Origin: Pauljensenia sp902373545 | Lineage (GTDB): Bacteria; Actinomycetota; Actinomycetes; Actinomycetales; Actinomycetaceae | Direction: 5' to 3' | Assembly (NCBI RefSeq): GCF_041432775.1 | Contig: NZ_JAPWAG010000018.1 | Location: 1-50,981, forward strand | Length of the DNA stretch: 50,981 nt | In this document: positions 26,604-33,358 of the stretch, one piece after another | Position numbering within the stretch: position 1 is the stretch's first letter | Layout: every line of letters begins with the position of its first letter | The notes under the pieces: generated by a model | Seen by the model: the letters and a program-made list of their open reading frames with translations, nothing else | What the model was told of the DNA's origin: nothing | Database searches by the model: none | Made by a program: the position numbers and the translations under genes

Positions 26604-27083
26604 TTAGGGAACATCGATGTCGGCTCGCTCCATGGTGACCTTCTTGGTCACTCCCAGTGCTGTCACGCTGTAGGAGATCGTGTTATTGGTGTAGGTGAAG
26701 GTCTTGGTCTCGGCAGAGGAGGCAAGAATCGCGGAGCCGGTCTTTTCTGTGTTGTTGACGGAATCCCAGGTGTACGGTGTCTTGGAATCTGTCGGGGCAA
26801 CGTAGCTACCCGCCCAGTACAGAGCATCACTGTCGGGAGTGTGCCAGTAGATCTCGATGGCGTCAGCGGTGACTCTAGCGATCTGGTAGCTGTCTTCGTT
26901 CGGGTCCTTTTCTTTCCAGGTGCCTGTCAGGTCTGCTGGCGTGGCCGGAGAATCGGTAGTAGGTGCGGCAGAGCTGGCCTGCTGGTGTGGTGTGTTCGAA
27001 GCCGAGCTCTCGGTAGTGCTTGAGCATGCTCCGAGGGTAGCGAGCGCAATGATGCACGCTGCAGAAATGAGTGCTTGTTTCAT
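26604..27083 (-). CDS. Small lipoprotein of unknown function
   Basis: A 159-residue lipoprotein. The start at 27083 is preceded by GGAGG and gives the leader MKQALISAACIIALATLGAC with lipobox LGAC (Cys20). A Ser/Thr-rich linker leads into LTGTWKEKD, and the rest is rich in short beta strands and aromatic residues (WAGSYVAP, FTYTNNTISYSV), suggesting a small beta barrel or sandwich of lipocalin-like style. No family name can be given. TAACC-N5-GGTTA at 27146-27160 is a small upstream dyad. The longer frame from 27143 adds 20 residues without a ribosome site. Confidence 0.8.
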   Translation of the reverse strand: MKQALISAACIIALATLGACSSTTESSASNTPHQQASSAAPTTDSPATPADLTGTWKEKDPNEDSYQIARVTADAIEIYWHTPDSDALYWAGSYVAPTDSKTPYTWDSVNNTEKTGSAILASSAETKTFTYTNNTISYSVTALGVTKKVTMERADIDVP

Positions 27084-27281
27084 GGGTGCCTCCGGCGATA
27101 ATTGATGTGTGACGGGGCCGCACGCCTGCGCGGATGATAACACCCTAACCCGAATGGTTAATCTGTAATTGCGTTGGTGATGGCGTGTTGTGCTTACCCG
27201 TGAAGCAGTCTGAGAATACGGAGGCTACCTCGTGGATATTTTCTCGTCCAGAGTGCCGCAGTGCGCCCTCGGGGAGGCTCG

Positions 27282-27407
27282 GTGACGATTACGCGGATGG
27301 GTGACGAGCTTGTGGATATGGGGCACAACGTGTTGGTCGGGGCTCGGTCCCTGGCATCGTTGAGGGAGGGAGCATCGGGCTGGCGCGCTCGCGCCGCAGC
27401 GCCATAG
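27282..27407 (+). pseudogene. Possible relic of a Rossmann-fold gene (41 codons)
   Basis: GTG at 27282 follows GGGGAGG with a 4-base spacer. The product is 41 residues and contains GDELVDMGHNVLVGARS, which resembles the first beta-alpha-beta unit of NAD(P)-binding reductases, where a segment like LxxxGHxVxxGxRS follows the glycine loop. The glycine loop itself is missing and the frame ends at TAG 27405. It could equally be a chance frame. Confidence 0.25.
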
Positions 27408-27658
27408 ACTGGATGAATCCCATCTGGAGGATTGCATCCGATCGAGAGCATTCTACCCGTGAGGGAGCATTGCGCCCGATCAGTTGGGATTGACTCTTCT
27501 CGATCGGGGCGCATCGCCTCATCGGCCACAAGCGCCGTCGCGGAGCTGGCCGCCCGTTCCCCTGCCCCGGTTCTGTCGGCGACGCCCTATCGGCGTTTAT
27601 CGGTGCCCCGCCGGGCTGCCCTGCACTGGTGAGGGAGCACGACGCCTGTGAGGGAGCA
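27366..27658. repeat. Degenerate ~19-bp repeat family with core GAGGGAGCA
   Basis: The word GAGGGAGCA occurs exactly at 27366, 27461, 27631 and 27650, three times as GTGAGGGAGCA. The last two copies are 19 bp apart and share GACGCC after the core. Around 27426-27520 weaker copies (GAGAGCA at 27444; GATC-bounded units) follow at 17-20 bp. The units carry no gene and differ too much to be a CRISPR. Confidence 0.55.
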
Positions 27659-27791
27659 TGACGCCAGGGGTAATGGTGGGGGTTTTGCACCATTAGAAGC
27701 ATCCTGCCGGCGTGTCGTCGGCGTGTCGTGGCTCTATTGCTGCAATTCCCCCGTTTGCTGTTGGTGAGGTCGCGGTTCGAGGTGGCGTGGC

Positions 27792-27866
27792 GCCCAAAGT
27801 GCAGACCACCTCGGCGAAAAACGCCAACAATGGGCTGTCGCGGGCGAGGTGGTCTGCGATCTGGGC
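27792..27866. other. Large two-part hairpin (possible structured RNA or cruciform)
   Basis: GCAGACCACCTCG (27801-27813) and CGAGGTGGTCTGC (27845-27857) are a perfect 13-bp inverted repeat. Outside a symmetrical 4x5-base interior loop, GCCCA (27792-27796) pairs with TGGGC (27862-27866). Inside, GGCG-AAAAA-CGCC (27813-27825) can form a small stem that competes for one or two bases. A third copy, CGAGGTGG at 27778-27785, could pair with 27806-27813 instead. Confidence 0.5.
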
Positions 27867-27912
27867 ACAACGGCGCCAGGCCTCGCGTGGAGCTCGCACG
27901 CAAACCGCTGAA

Positions 27913-28044
27913 TATGCGCGTTAACCCCCTTGATACGCACGTCAACCTCTCGACATGCGCGTGGGAGGCGCTGCCCACGCGCATATCATCGGGCCCACGC
28001 GCGAGGTGTCGGTCCCACGCGCGAGTCAGCGGGGCCCAGGCGCG
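27913..28044. repeat. Seven-unit array with ~20.5-bp spacing (YAYGCGCG core)
   Basis: Cores start at 27913, 27934, 27954, 27976, 27996, 28016 and 28037: TATGCGCG, TACGCACG, CATGCGCG, CACGCGCA, CACGCGCG, CACGCGCG, CAGGCGCG. Spacings are 21, 20, 22, 20, 20 and 21 bp, close to two helical turns. Units 4 to 7 are preceded by GCCC, GCCC, TCCC and GCCC. The sequence between cores is not conserved. Confidence 0.6.
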
Positions 28045-28325
28045 CGGCGAGGAGTGCAGGCAGCTAGCATGCCTCGGCGAACTGCACTCCCTGACACCCA
28101 GTGCCCACACCTGGCCATGGCCACTCGTTCGCCCACACATCAGGTACGTGGGGGCATTCACGCCCCACGATGAAACAATCCCCGTCAATGTGGATTTTAC
28201 CGCGCCAGCGAGCTGAAAAGTCCCGACAAAACCGGCACGTTACGTCCTGAAACCCCGACACAGCGCCCGCCCTGTCGCGCGAGGAGTGCCCAGAATCCAG
28301 GAGTGAACGAGTAGGTGCCGAAGCG

Positions 28326-28901
28326 CTAGCGCGACGTGATGTAGCGCAGGTCGACGTTAGCCTCGCGCAGGTGATCGAGGTAGGGCTTGTTCGAGGACAG
28401 CCAGGGTGAGAGCACGGGCTGGCCGTCCTGCTTCATGAAGGAATTGAGCAGATCGTCGCGCGAGAATCGCGTCGCGAAGAGGACCTGTCGCAGCTCGAGG
28501 CTGTTGGTGGCCTCGACGTTGAGGGCGGGGTACGTGGCGTGCGTGTAGCGCTTGACGCGGGGCCACGGGGTGTCCGTGACGCGCCACCGCCCGTCCTTGG
28601 GGGCCTCGCCGGGCAGGACAATGGGGCGCTGGCGCAGGTTTGCGCGGCGCAGCGCTCCGAGCTGCGTGATCAGCACGTAGCTGGCGAAATGCTCGCTGCG
28701 CGTGTCCATCGTGAAGGCCTTGCTGGGGTGGCGTTCGGACCAGCTGAAACGGTAGTAGCCAGAGATCTCCCACATCGTGAAGAAGTCTGTGTTGTAGGAC
28801 GAGAACGAATAGCCGTAGCCGTACCCGTTTTGAAACTCATCTTGTGCGACGGAAGTACCCGAACAGAGCTTCCCAATCAACGTCTCTAACTTCTCCAACA
28901 T
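28326..28901 (-). CDS. Possible Imm61-like immunity protein
   Basis: A 191-residue soluble protein. Its start at 28901 lies inside the preceding gene, overlapping it by 65 bases in another frame, and has AAGGAG 8 bases upstream, so translation is probably coupled. SGYYRFSWSERHPSKAFTM, then FASYVLITQLGALRR, and late DDLLNSFMKQDGQPVL follow the order of Imm61-family proteins as I remember it: a sheet with a WxxR-type edge, a helix before an R-rich loop, and a C-terminal SFxxxDGxPL-like motif. That reading is tentative. Position directly after a TNT-like gene supports it. Otherwise it is a protein of unknown function. Confidence 0.6.
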   Translation of the reverse strand: MLEKLETLIGKLCSGTSVAQDEFQNGYGYGYSFSSYNTDFFTMWEISGYYRFSWSERHPSKAFTMDTRSEHFASYVLITQLGALRRANLRQRPIVLPGEAPKDGRWRVTDTPWPRVKRYTHATYPALNVEATNSLELRQVLFATRFSRDDLLNSFMKQDGQPVLSPWLSSNKPYLDHLREANVDLRYITSR

Positions 28902-29553
28902 GATCGGATACTCCTTCGATGATGTGTTGCGTGATGAGTTCGTCGATCGTCATGGGAATCCATGCGCCCAGGGTGGCTTTTTCGAGGATGCGTACCTGGG
29001 GCGCGTAACCGTAGGAGCCGTGGTCCTCGTCGAGCATACAGATCTCGATCATGACGTCCTCGGGCAGAGGGGCCTCCGTGAAGCGGAACTGGCGGTAGAG
29101 CTCGTTGAAGTTGGCGGGCGGGCCCGAGCGGAACTCGGAGGGGAAGATCCCGCCGTTCATGATCGGTGTCAACTGGCGCGATCCGACGTGCCCGATGTGG
29201 TCAAGGCCGGTGATGTCAAAGGCCGTGATGAAGTCGGGCTTGTTGGTGTAGTACCGGTTCGTTCCGGGCACTTCGCCGTGGTCACGGTCGGAGCGCCACT
29301 GCGGGAAAATCGTCTTGGGCTTGGCGTATCGCGAGCGCAGCCACGCGGCCGTGGAGACCAGCTCGGGGTCGGTGCCGTCCGACATCTGCGCCGCCATGTA
29401 CACGGTGACGTCCATGCCTGCACGGTAGCGGCTCCCGAGCCCCGCCTCAGCGTTGGGTAGCACGTCCCCGGGGCCGGGCGCTCGCACGGGGAACATGGCG
29501 CTCATGGGGGCCACGACTTCGTCTGTGCGATGCTGTGGCGACTCGGTGGTCAT
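28837..29553 (-). CDS. TNT-domain-like protein (possible NAD-glycohydrolase toxin module)
   Basis: A 238-residue protein. After a ~45-residue linker-like N-terminus, residues ~100-225 follow the plan of the TNT domain (PF14021, toxin part of mycobacterial CpnT): LDHIG, then SRQLTPI, a EFRSGPP turn, YRQFRF, APLPED, GSYGYAPQ in place of the usual GGGxQ loop, and IDELITQ. TNT enzymes hydrolyse NAD. Active-site integrity cannot be judged by eye, and the loop is atypical. There is no signal peptide. The ATG at 29553 has no good ribosome site, and the frame is open further upstream, so it may be the C-terminal half of a protein begun by the previous gene. Confidence 0.65.
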   Translation of the reverse strand: MTTESPQHRTDEVVAPMSAMFPVRAPGPGDVLPNAEAGLGSRYRAGMDVTVYMAAQMSDGTDPELVSTAAWLRSRYAKPKTIFPQWRSDRDHGEVPGTNRYYTNKPDFITAFDITGLDHIGHVGSRQLTPIMNGGIFPSEFRSGPPANFNELYRQFRFTEAPLPEDVMIEICMLDEDHGSYGYAPQVRILEKATLGAWIPMTIDELITQHIIEGVSDHVGEVRDVDWEALFGYFRRTR

Positions 29554-29597
29554 GGAGGCTCGATTCTCTTCGGTGACGTCGGGAATTCGCGCGGGTG

Positions 29598-30320
29598 TCA
29601 GGCAGGCGGCGGCGGGATCGGGGGAGTGGCGTGGCGCTGAGGGGGAGTTGCAGCAGGCTGCGGAGGGGGCGCGGGGATCGGTGCAACCGAGCGCTGAGCC
29701 GCCTCGGGGTGGGGCGAGGCCTCGTGGGGTCTGTCCGCCTCGGGGTGCTGCGCCGTCTCCCCGCCCTTGTGCGTCTGGGCGTGCTGGTCGGTATCGGCCA
29801 GCTTGGCCGCGCCGCTGTGCTGCGTGCTGTTGACGGGGGCGCCGCCCGGCTTCTGCGAGGCGTTGGTGGGCGCTCCCGTGTCCTGGCGCACCGGGCTCTG
29901 AGCTGTTTCCTTGGCTTGGCTGGGCGTGACCGGCTCTTGGAACATCGCCAGTTCGAGGGCATTCATGAGCGGGCCGACCATCTTGTTGAACTGTTCGTAG
30001 GTGAGCCCGCGCAAATCCTCACTTACGCAACGCAGGCGCACGTTGCTGAACTGCACCTGGTTGTAGAAGAAGATGATCATGGGCACCTTGAACACCAGGG
30101 AGGTTCCGGCGATCGAGACGTTCCACGACTCGGGGATCGAGAGCACCTCGTCACGAGAGGTGATGCGGTGTTTTTTCTCGTCGACGAAGATGACGATCTC
30201 TGTGAAGTAGTCGAAAGCGGCGTAGATCGCCTGGAGCATCTGCTCCCACGAGACGCGGTGCGTCAGGGTGAACGTCGAACGGATCCAGCCGTTGTCGACG
30301 TGCTGGCCTTCCAAGTACAT
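29598..30320 (-). CDS. Unknown-family protein with Pro-rich tail (paralog 2)
   Basis: A 240-residue protein with a good start (AGAGGAG before ATG 30320). Residues ~1-125 are an alpha/beta domain shared with the upstream neighbour: NGWIRSTFTLTHRVSW, a VDEKKH strand, LSIPES, an FFYNQ strand and YEQFNK. Residues ~125-240 are low complexity, rich in Pro, Ala, Gln, His and Thr, and end in PPIPPPPA. Such tails often link an N-terminal delivery or adaptor domain to a C-terminal toxin. Here a TNT-like frame follows 44 bases later in the -1 frame. I do not recognise the N-terminal family. Confidence 0.75.
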   Translation of the reverse strand: MYLEGQHVDNGWIRSTFTLTHRVSWEQMLQAIYAAFDYFTEIVIFVDEKKHRITSRDEVLSIPESWNVSIAGTSLVFKVPMIIFFYNQVQFSNVRLRCVSEDLRGLTYEQFNKMVGPLMNALELAMFQEPVTPSQAKETAQSPVRQDTGAPTNASQKPGGAPVNSTQHSGAAKLADTDQHAQTHKGGETAQHPEADRPHEASPHPEAAQRSVAPIPAPPPQPAATPPQRHATPPIPPPPA

Positions 30321-30373
30321 GGCACTGCTCCTCTCGTGTTGTCGGTGATTGCTACGCGTGTCGGCGTTGGACG

Positions 30374-30808
30374 TCAGGCGGTGGTTGACGATGCGTCCGC
30401 GCCGTCGGAGGGCTTGGCGGTGGGCACGTGCATCATGATCTCCATGGAGTCCATGAGCTGGCACATCGACTTGTTGAACTTCTCGTAGTTGGTGTTGCGG
30501 AACTCCTCGTTCACGCAGCCGACGGAGACGTTGACGGTCGGCGTCTGGTTGTGGAAGGTGATCATCAGGGGAGCGTTGATCACCGTGGAGATGCCGCGCA
30601 GCATGATGGTGCGGTTTTCGGGGATGGAGAGGATGTCCGTCTGGCGCGAGATGGGCACTTGCGCGTCGTCGACGAGGACCTGCGGATTGGCAAAGTAGGG
30701 GTATGCGCCGTGGACGGCCAGCAGCAGCTGGGGCCACGACACTCGGTAGGTCAGGTTAAAGGTGGAACGGATCCAGCCGTTGTTCTCGTTTTCTGCGACG
30801 AGTAGCAT
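30374..30808 (-). CDS. Unknown-family protein (paralog 1)
   Basis: A 144-residue soluble protein with AAGGA 7 bases before its ATG. It matches the first half of the next gene along its length: NGWIRSTFNLTYRVSW, a VDDAQVPIS strand, DILSIPEN, GISTV, FHNQTP, a CVNEEFR segment and YEKFNKSMCQLMDSME. It ends with a short acidic tail instead of the Pro-rich one. Conserved pieces suggest a mixed alpha/beta fold and perhaps pairing between the two paralogs. No catalytic residues are evident. It lies 53 bases before paralog 2 and 72 after the L7/L12-like gene. Confidence 0.75.
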   Translation of the reverse strand: MLLVAENENNGWIRSTFNLTYRVSWPQLLLAVHGAYPYFANPQVLVDDAQVPISRQTDILSIPENRTIMLRGISTVINAPLMITFHNQTPTVNVSVGCVNEEFRNTNYEKFNKSMCQLMDSMEIMMHVPTAKPSDGADASSTTA

Positions 30809-30880
30809 GTCAATTCCTTATCGCTTGCAAGCGCGCGATGCCGCGCCGTGAGGGGCATCCTACCAGAGGAGGCTGGGAGT

Positions 30881-31357
30881 CTAGCGGGCCGCGTCGATGG
30901 TGGCCTTGGCGGTCCTGAGGTCCACGCCGGTTCGGTCCCTGTATGCCTTGATGGCGCTCACGGGGCGGCCGTCGGCCACCATCTGGCGTTCGGCATGCGT
31001 CAGCTCGAGGCTGGTGGAGATGATCGAGGATGTGGGCACGGGCACGGCGTCAATCGCGGCCTTGGCTGCCTTGAGGCTTACGCCGGTGCGATCCTTGTAT
31101 GCCTTGACTGCCGCGATTTTCGGGCCCGTAGCCAGCAACTCCATTTCGGCGGCGCTCACTTCCAGGGACGAGGCCGTGGCGGGGGTGAGTGAATCGGTGG
31201 AAGAGACGGGTGAGGAGGGATCGGCCAGAGCCGTGATTCCGGCGTCTGCGTAGGCGGCGCGCAGGCGCGCCTCAAGGGTTGCGACCTGCTCCTTCAGTCG
31301 GCGGTTTTCGGTGCGCAGCTCTTCAATCTCGCTTGCTTGGCCGAACCACTTACCCAT
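30881..31357 (-). CDS. Coiled-coil protein with two L7/L12 C-terminal-like motifs
   Basis: A 158-residue protein. Residues ~8-40 form a coiled coil (EIEELRTENRRLKEQVATLE). Two copies of a motif follow after linkers: KIAAVKAYKDRTGVSLKAAK near residue 85 and VSAIKAYRDRTGVDLRTAK near 135, each ending in AID. This is the helix-turn-helix face of the ribosomal L7/L12 C-terminal domain (PF00542), which binds translation GTPases in the ribosomal protein. Here it is a stand-alone adaptor-like protein. GGAGGG is 7 bases before ATG 31357; ATG 31372, with AAGGA, is an equal alternative. It heads the five-gene operon. Confidence 0.8.
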   Translation of the reverse strand: MGKWFGQASEIEELRTENRRLKEQVATLEARLRAAYADAGITALADPSSPVSSTDSLTPATASSLEVSAAEMELLATGPKIAAVKAYKDRTGVSLKAAKAAIDAVPVPTSSIISTSLELTHAERQMVADGRPVSAIKAYRDRTGVDLRTAKATIDAAR

Positions 31358-31570
31358 ACGGGAACCCTCCATATCTCATTCCTTCTTGTTCTCTCTTGTT
31401 CTCTCCCATCTTACTCGCCCCGTCAGGACAGTGGACCGCCGTTCGAGCCACGGCCTCGTCGATGACGACGCGCGAACAGCGCGCACAAACGCGCCGTGAT
31501 CGGCGGAACAAGCCGCCCGCCGCGCCTGGGCCGGTAAAATAGCGGAGACACTGCGAGCAGCGGAGGAAAC

Positions 31571-33241
31571 ATGGCAGGCGAATCGTTCTTCGGGGAAGAC
31601 ACCACCCACGACGATCAGCGAGGCGGCATCCCCGCCGACCTCATCCCGTACCTGGAAGCGGCCGACGAGGTCGAGGAGACCGAGGCGGGGGAGGGCACCG
31701 ACCCTGAGGCTGAGGAGAGCGAACGCGAGGCCGCGCTGCGTGCCCTCGTCGAGCACTCCCTGCTGCTGGGCCCCGACCCTGCCGTCCTGGCCGAGATTGA
31801 GGGCGAGGTGGACGAGGACTTCGCCGACGATGCCGCCGAGGCACGCGATGAGCGCGCTTCCCACGAGGCCGCGCTCGCGAAGGCCGAGGACGACGTCGCG
31901 CTGGACGCGCGCGTGCAGGAGATCTACGAGTCCATCGTCGCGCGCGCACCCGAGCACGATATTGACCCCACGCTGGACCGCGTGAAGCTCGCCCTCGACA
32001 TCCTGGGCGACCCGCAGAACTTCTACCCGTCGATCCACATCACGGGTACGAACGGCAAGACGTCCACGTCGCGCATGATCGACTCGCTCCTCACCGCCTT
32101 CGGCATGAAGACGGGCCGCTTCACGAGCCCGCACCTGCTCGACGTGCGCGAGCGCATCTCGCTGGAGGGCCAGCCGATCACGCGCGAGGGCTTCGTGCGC
32201 GCCTGGGATGACATCGCCCCCTACGTTGGCATGGTGGACGAGCGCAGCGCGCAGGAGGGCGGCCCGCGCCTGTCCTTCTTCGAGGTCTTCACGATCATGG
32301 CCTACGCGGCCTTCGCGGATTACCCCGTGGACGCCGCCGTCGTCGAGGTCGGCATGGGCGGGCGCTGGGACGCCACGAACGTCATCGATGCGGGCGTCTC
32401 CGTCATCACGCCGATCGCCCTGGACCACACGAAGTGGCTGGGCTCCACGATCGAAGAGATCGCGCGCGAAAAGGCCGGCATCATCAAGCCCGGCCAGGTC
32501 GTCGTCATCATGGCTCAGGAGGAGGACGTCCTCGACATCCTCCTCGAGCAGGCGCGCTCCGTGGACGCCATCGCCCGCGTGGAGGGCCGCGACTTCGAGG
32601 TCGTGGATCGTCAGATGGGGGTGGGCGGCCAGATGGTCACGATTCGCACGCCCTCTGCGGTCTACGAGGACGTGTTCGTCCCGCTGTTTGGCGAGTATCA
32701 GGCACACAACGCGGCCGCCGCGCTCGTGGCCGTCGAGGCCTTCATGGGGGGCCGCGGCCTGGACGGTCGCATCGTCGAGCAGGGCCTCATGAACGCCTCC
32801 AGCCCGGGGCGTATGCAGGTCGTGCGTCATTCGCCCACGATCATCGTGGACGCCGCGCACAACCCCGCGGGTGCGGCCACCCTGCGCGAGGCCGTGGAAT
32901 CCTCCTTCTCCTTCGCGCGCATCGCGGGCGTCTACTCCGCCATGGGGGACAAGGACGTCGAAGGCGTCCTGTCCGAGGTCGAGCCCTTCATCGACCACCT
33001 GGTGGTCACCCAGATGCCGGGGGACCGCGCCGCGAACCTGGAGCGCCTGGCGCAGATCGCCGGCGAGGTCTTCGGACCCGACCGGGTAGATGTGCGCGAG
33101 TCGCTGGCCGACGCGGTCGATCGTGCAGCCGAGATCGCCGAGGCCGGGGCTGAGCCCGCGGATCGTAGCGGAATCCTTGTGTTTGGCTCGGTTATGCTGG
33201 CCGGGGAGATGCTGGCGCTGGCGGGTCACTCCCCGCGATGA
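31571..33241 (+). CDS. folC: Folylpolyglutamate/dihydrofolate synthase with acidic N-terminal extension
   Basis: A 556-residue Mur-ligase-type enzyme that adds glutamate to folates and/or dihydropteroate. The P-loop TGTNGKTS begins near residue 158; FTSPHLLDVRERI, the DAAHNPAG motif and the C-terminal Rossmann-like domain are all present. The usual enzyme starts near residue 115 here (VQEIYESIVARAPE). The first ~115 residues are very acidic and Ala/Glu-rich (EEVEETEAGEGTDPEAEE) and are absent from typical FolC. GGAGG is 5 bases before ATG 31571, so the extension appears to be translated. TAAAAT at ~31534 may be a -10 box. A T-tailed hairpin follows the gene. Confidence 0.93.
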   Translation: MAGESFFGEDTTHDDQRGGIPADLIPYLEAADEVEETEAGEGTDPEAEESEREAALRALVEHSLLLGPDPAVLAEIEGEVDEDFADDAAEARDERASHEAALAKAEDDVALDARVQEIYESIVARAPEHDIDPTLDRVKLALDILGDPQNFYPSIHITGTNGKTSTSRMIDSLLTAFGMKTGRFTSPHLLDVRERISLEGQPITREGFVRAWDDIAPYVGMVDERSAQEGGPRLSFFEVFTIMAYAAFADYPVDAAVVEVGMGGRWDATNVIDAGVSVITPIALDHTKWLGSTIEEIAREKAGIIKPGQVVVIMAQEEDVLDILLEQARSVDAIARVEGRDFEVVDRQMGVGGQMVTIRTPSAVYEDVFVPLFGEYQAHNAAAALVAVEAFMGGRGLDGRIVEQGLMNASSPGRMQVVRHSPTIIVDAAHNPAGAATLREAVESSFSFARIAGVYSAMGDKDVEGVLSEVEPFIDHLVVTQMPGDRAANLERLAQIAGEVFGPDRVDVRESLADAVDRAAEIAEAGAEPADRSGILVFGSVMLAGEMLALAGHSPR

Positions 33242-33253
33242 GGTGATGCATGG

Positions 33254-33295
33254 CTGAGGCGGTCGCTGTGTGGCGGCCGCCTCAGTTGGGTTTTT
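33254..33295 (+). terminator. Intrinsic terminator after folC
   Basis: CTGAGGCGG (33254-33262) and CCGCCTCAG (33277-33285) form the stem and are followed by TTGGGTTTTT. This is the only hairpin in the window with a clear T-tract. Confidence 0.85.
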
Positions 33296-33358
33296 GTGTG
33301 GAACGTGGCACGATTATCCCGATCACAAGAAAAGATGAGCGTATTGCAAGGAGGCACC

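Larger units (their letters stand above)
27084..28325. other. 1.2-kb region without a convincing gene; repeats and hairpins
   Basis: No frame here shows a family motif with a plausible start. The region holds a short possible gene relic (27282-27407), repeats with the GAGGGAGCA word (27366-27658), a 75-base hairpin (27792-27866), and an array of seven YAYGCGCG-type words (27913-28044). Near its end CTGAAAAGTCCCGACA (28213-28228) is echoed by CTGAAACCCCGACA (28247-28260). It separates the small lipoprotein from the 3' end of the five-gene operon. Confidence 0.6.

Noticed and set aside
27366..28044. CRISPR array
   Set aside because: Repeat units are only 8-19 bp, poorly conserved, with no regular unique spacers, and no cas genes are present.
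27289..28188. 299-codon minus-strand frame in the gene-free region
   Set aside because: It spans both repeat families and the hairpin, has no family motif and no good start; composition does not look coding.
27728..28216. 162-codon plus-strand frame over the helical array
   Set aside because: Its apparent peptide repeats follow from the DNA array; no ribosome site or recognisable domain.
29595..30488. 297-codon plus-strand frame opposite the Pro-rich gene
   Set aside because: Shadow of the minus-strand gene pair, no ribosome site or motif.
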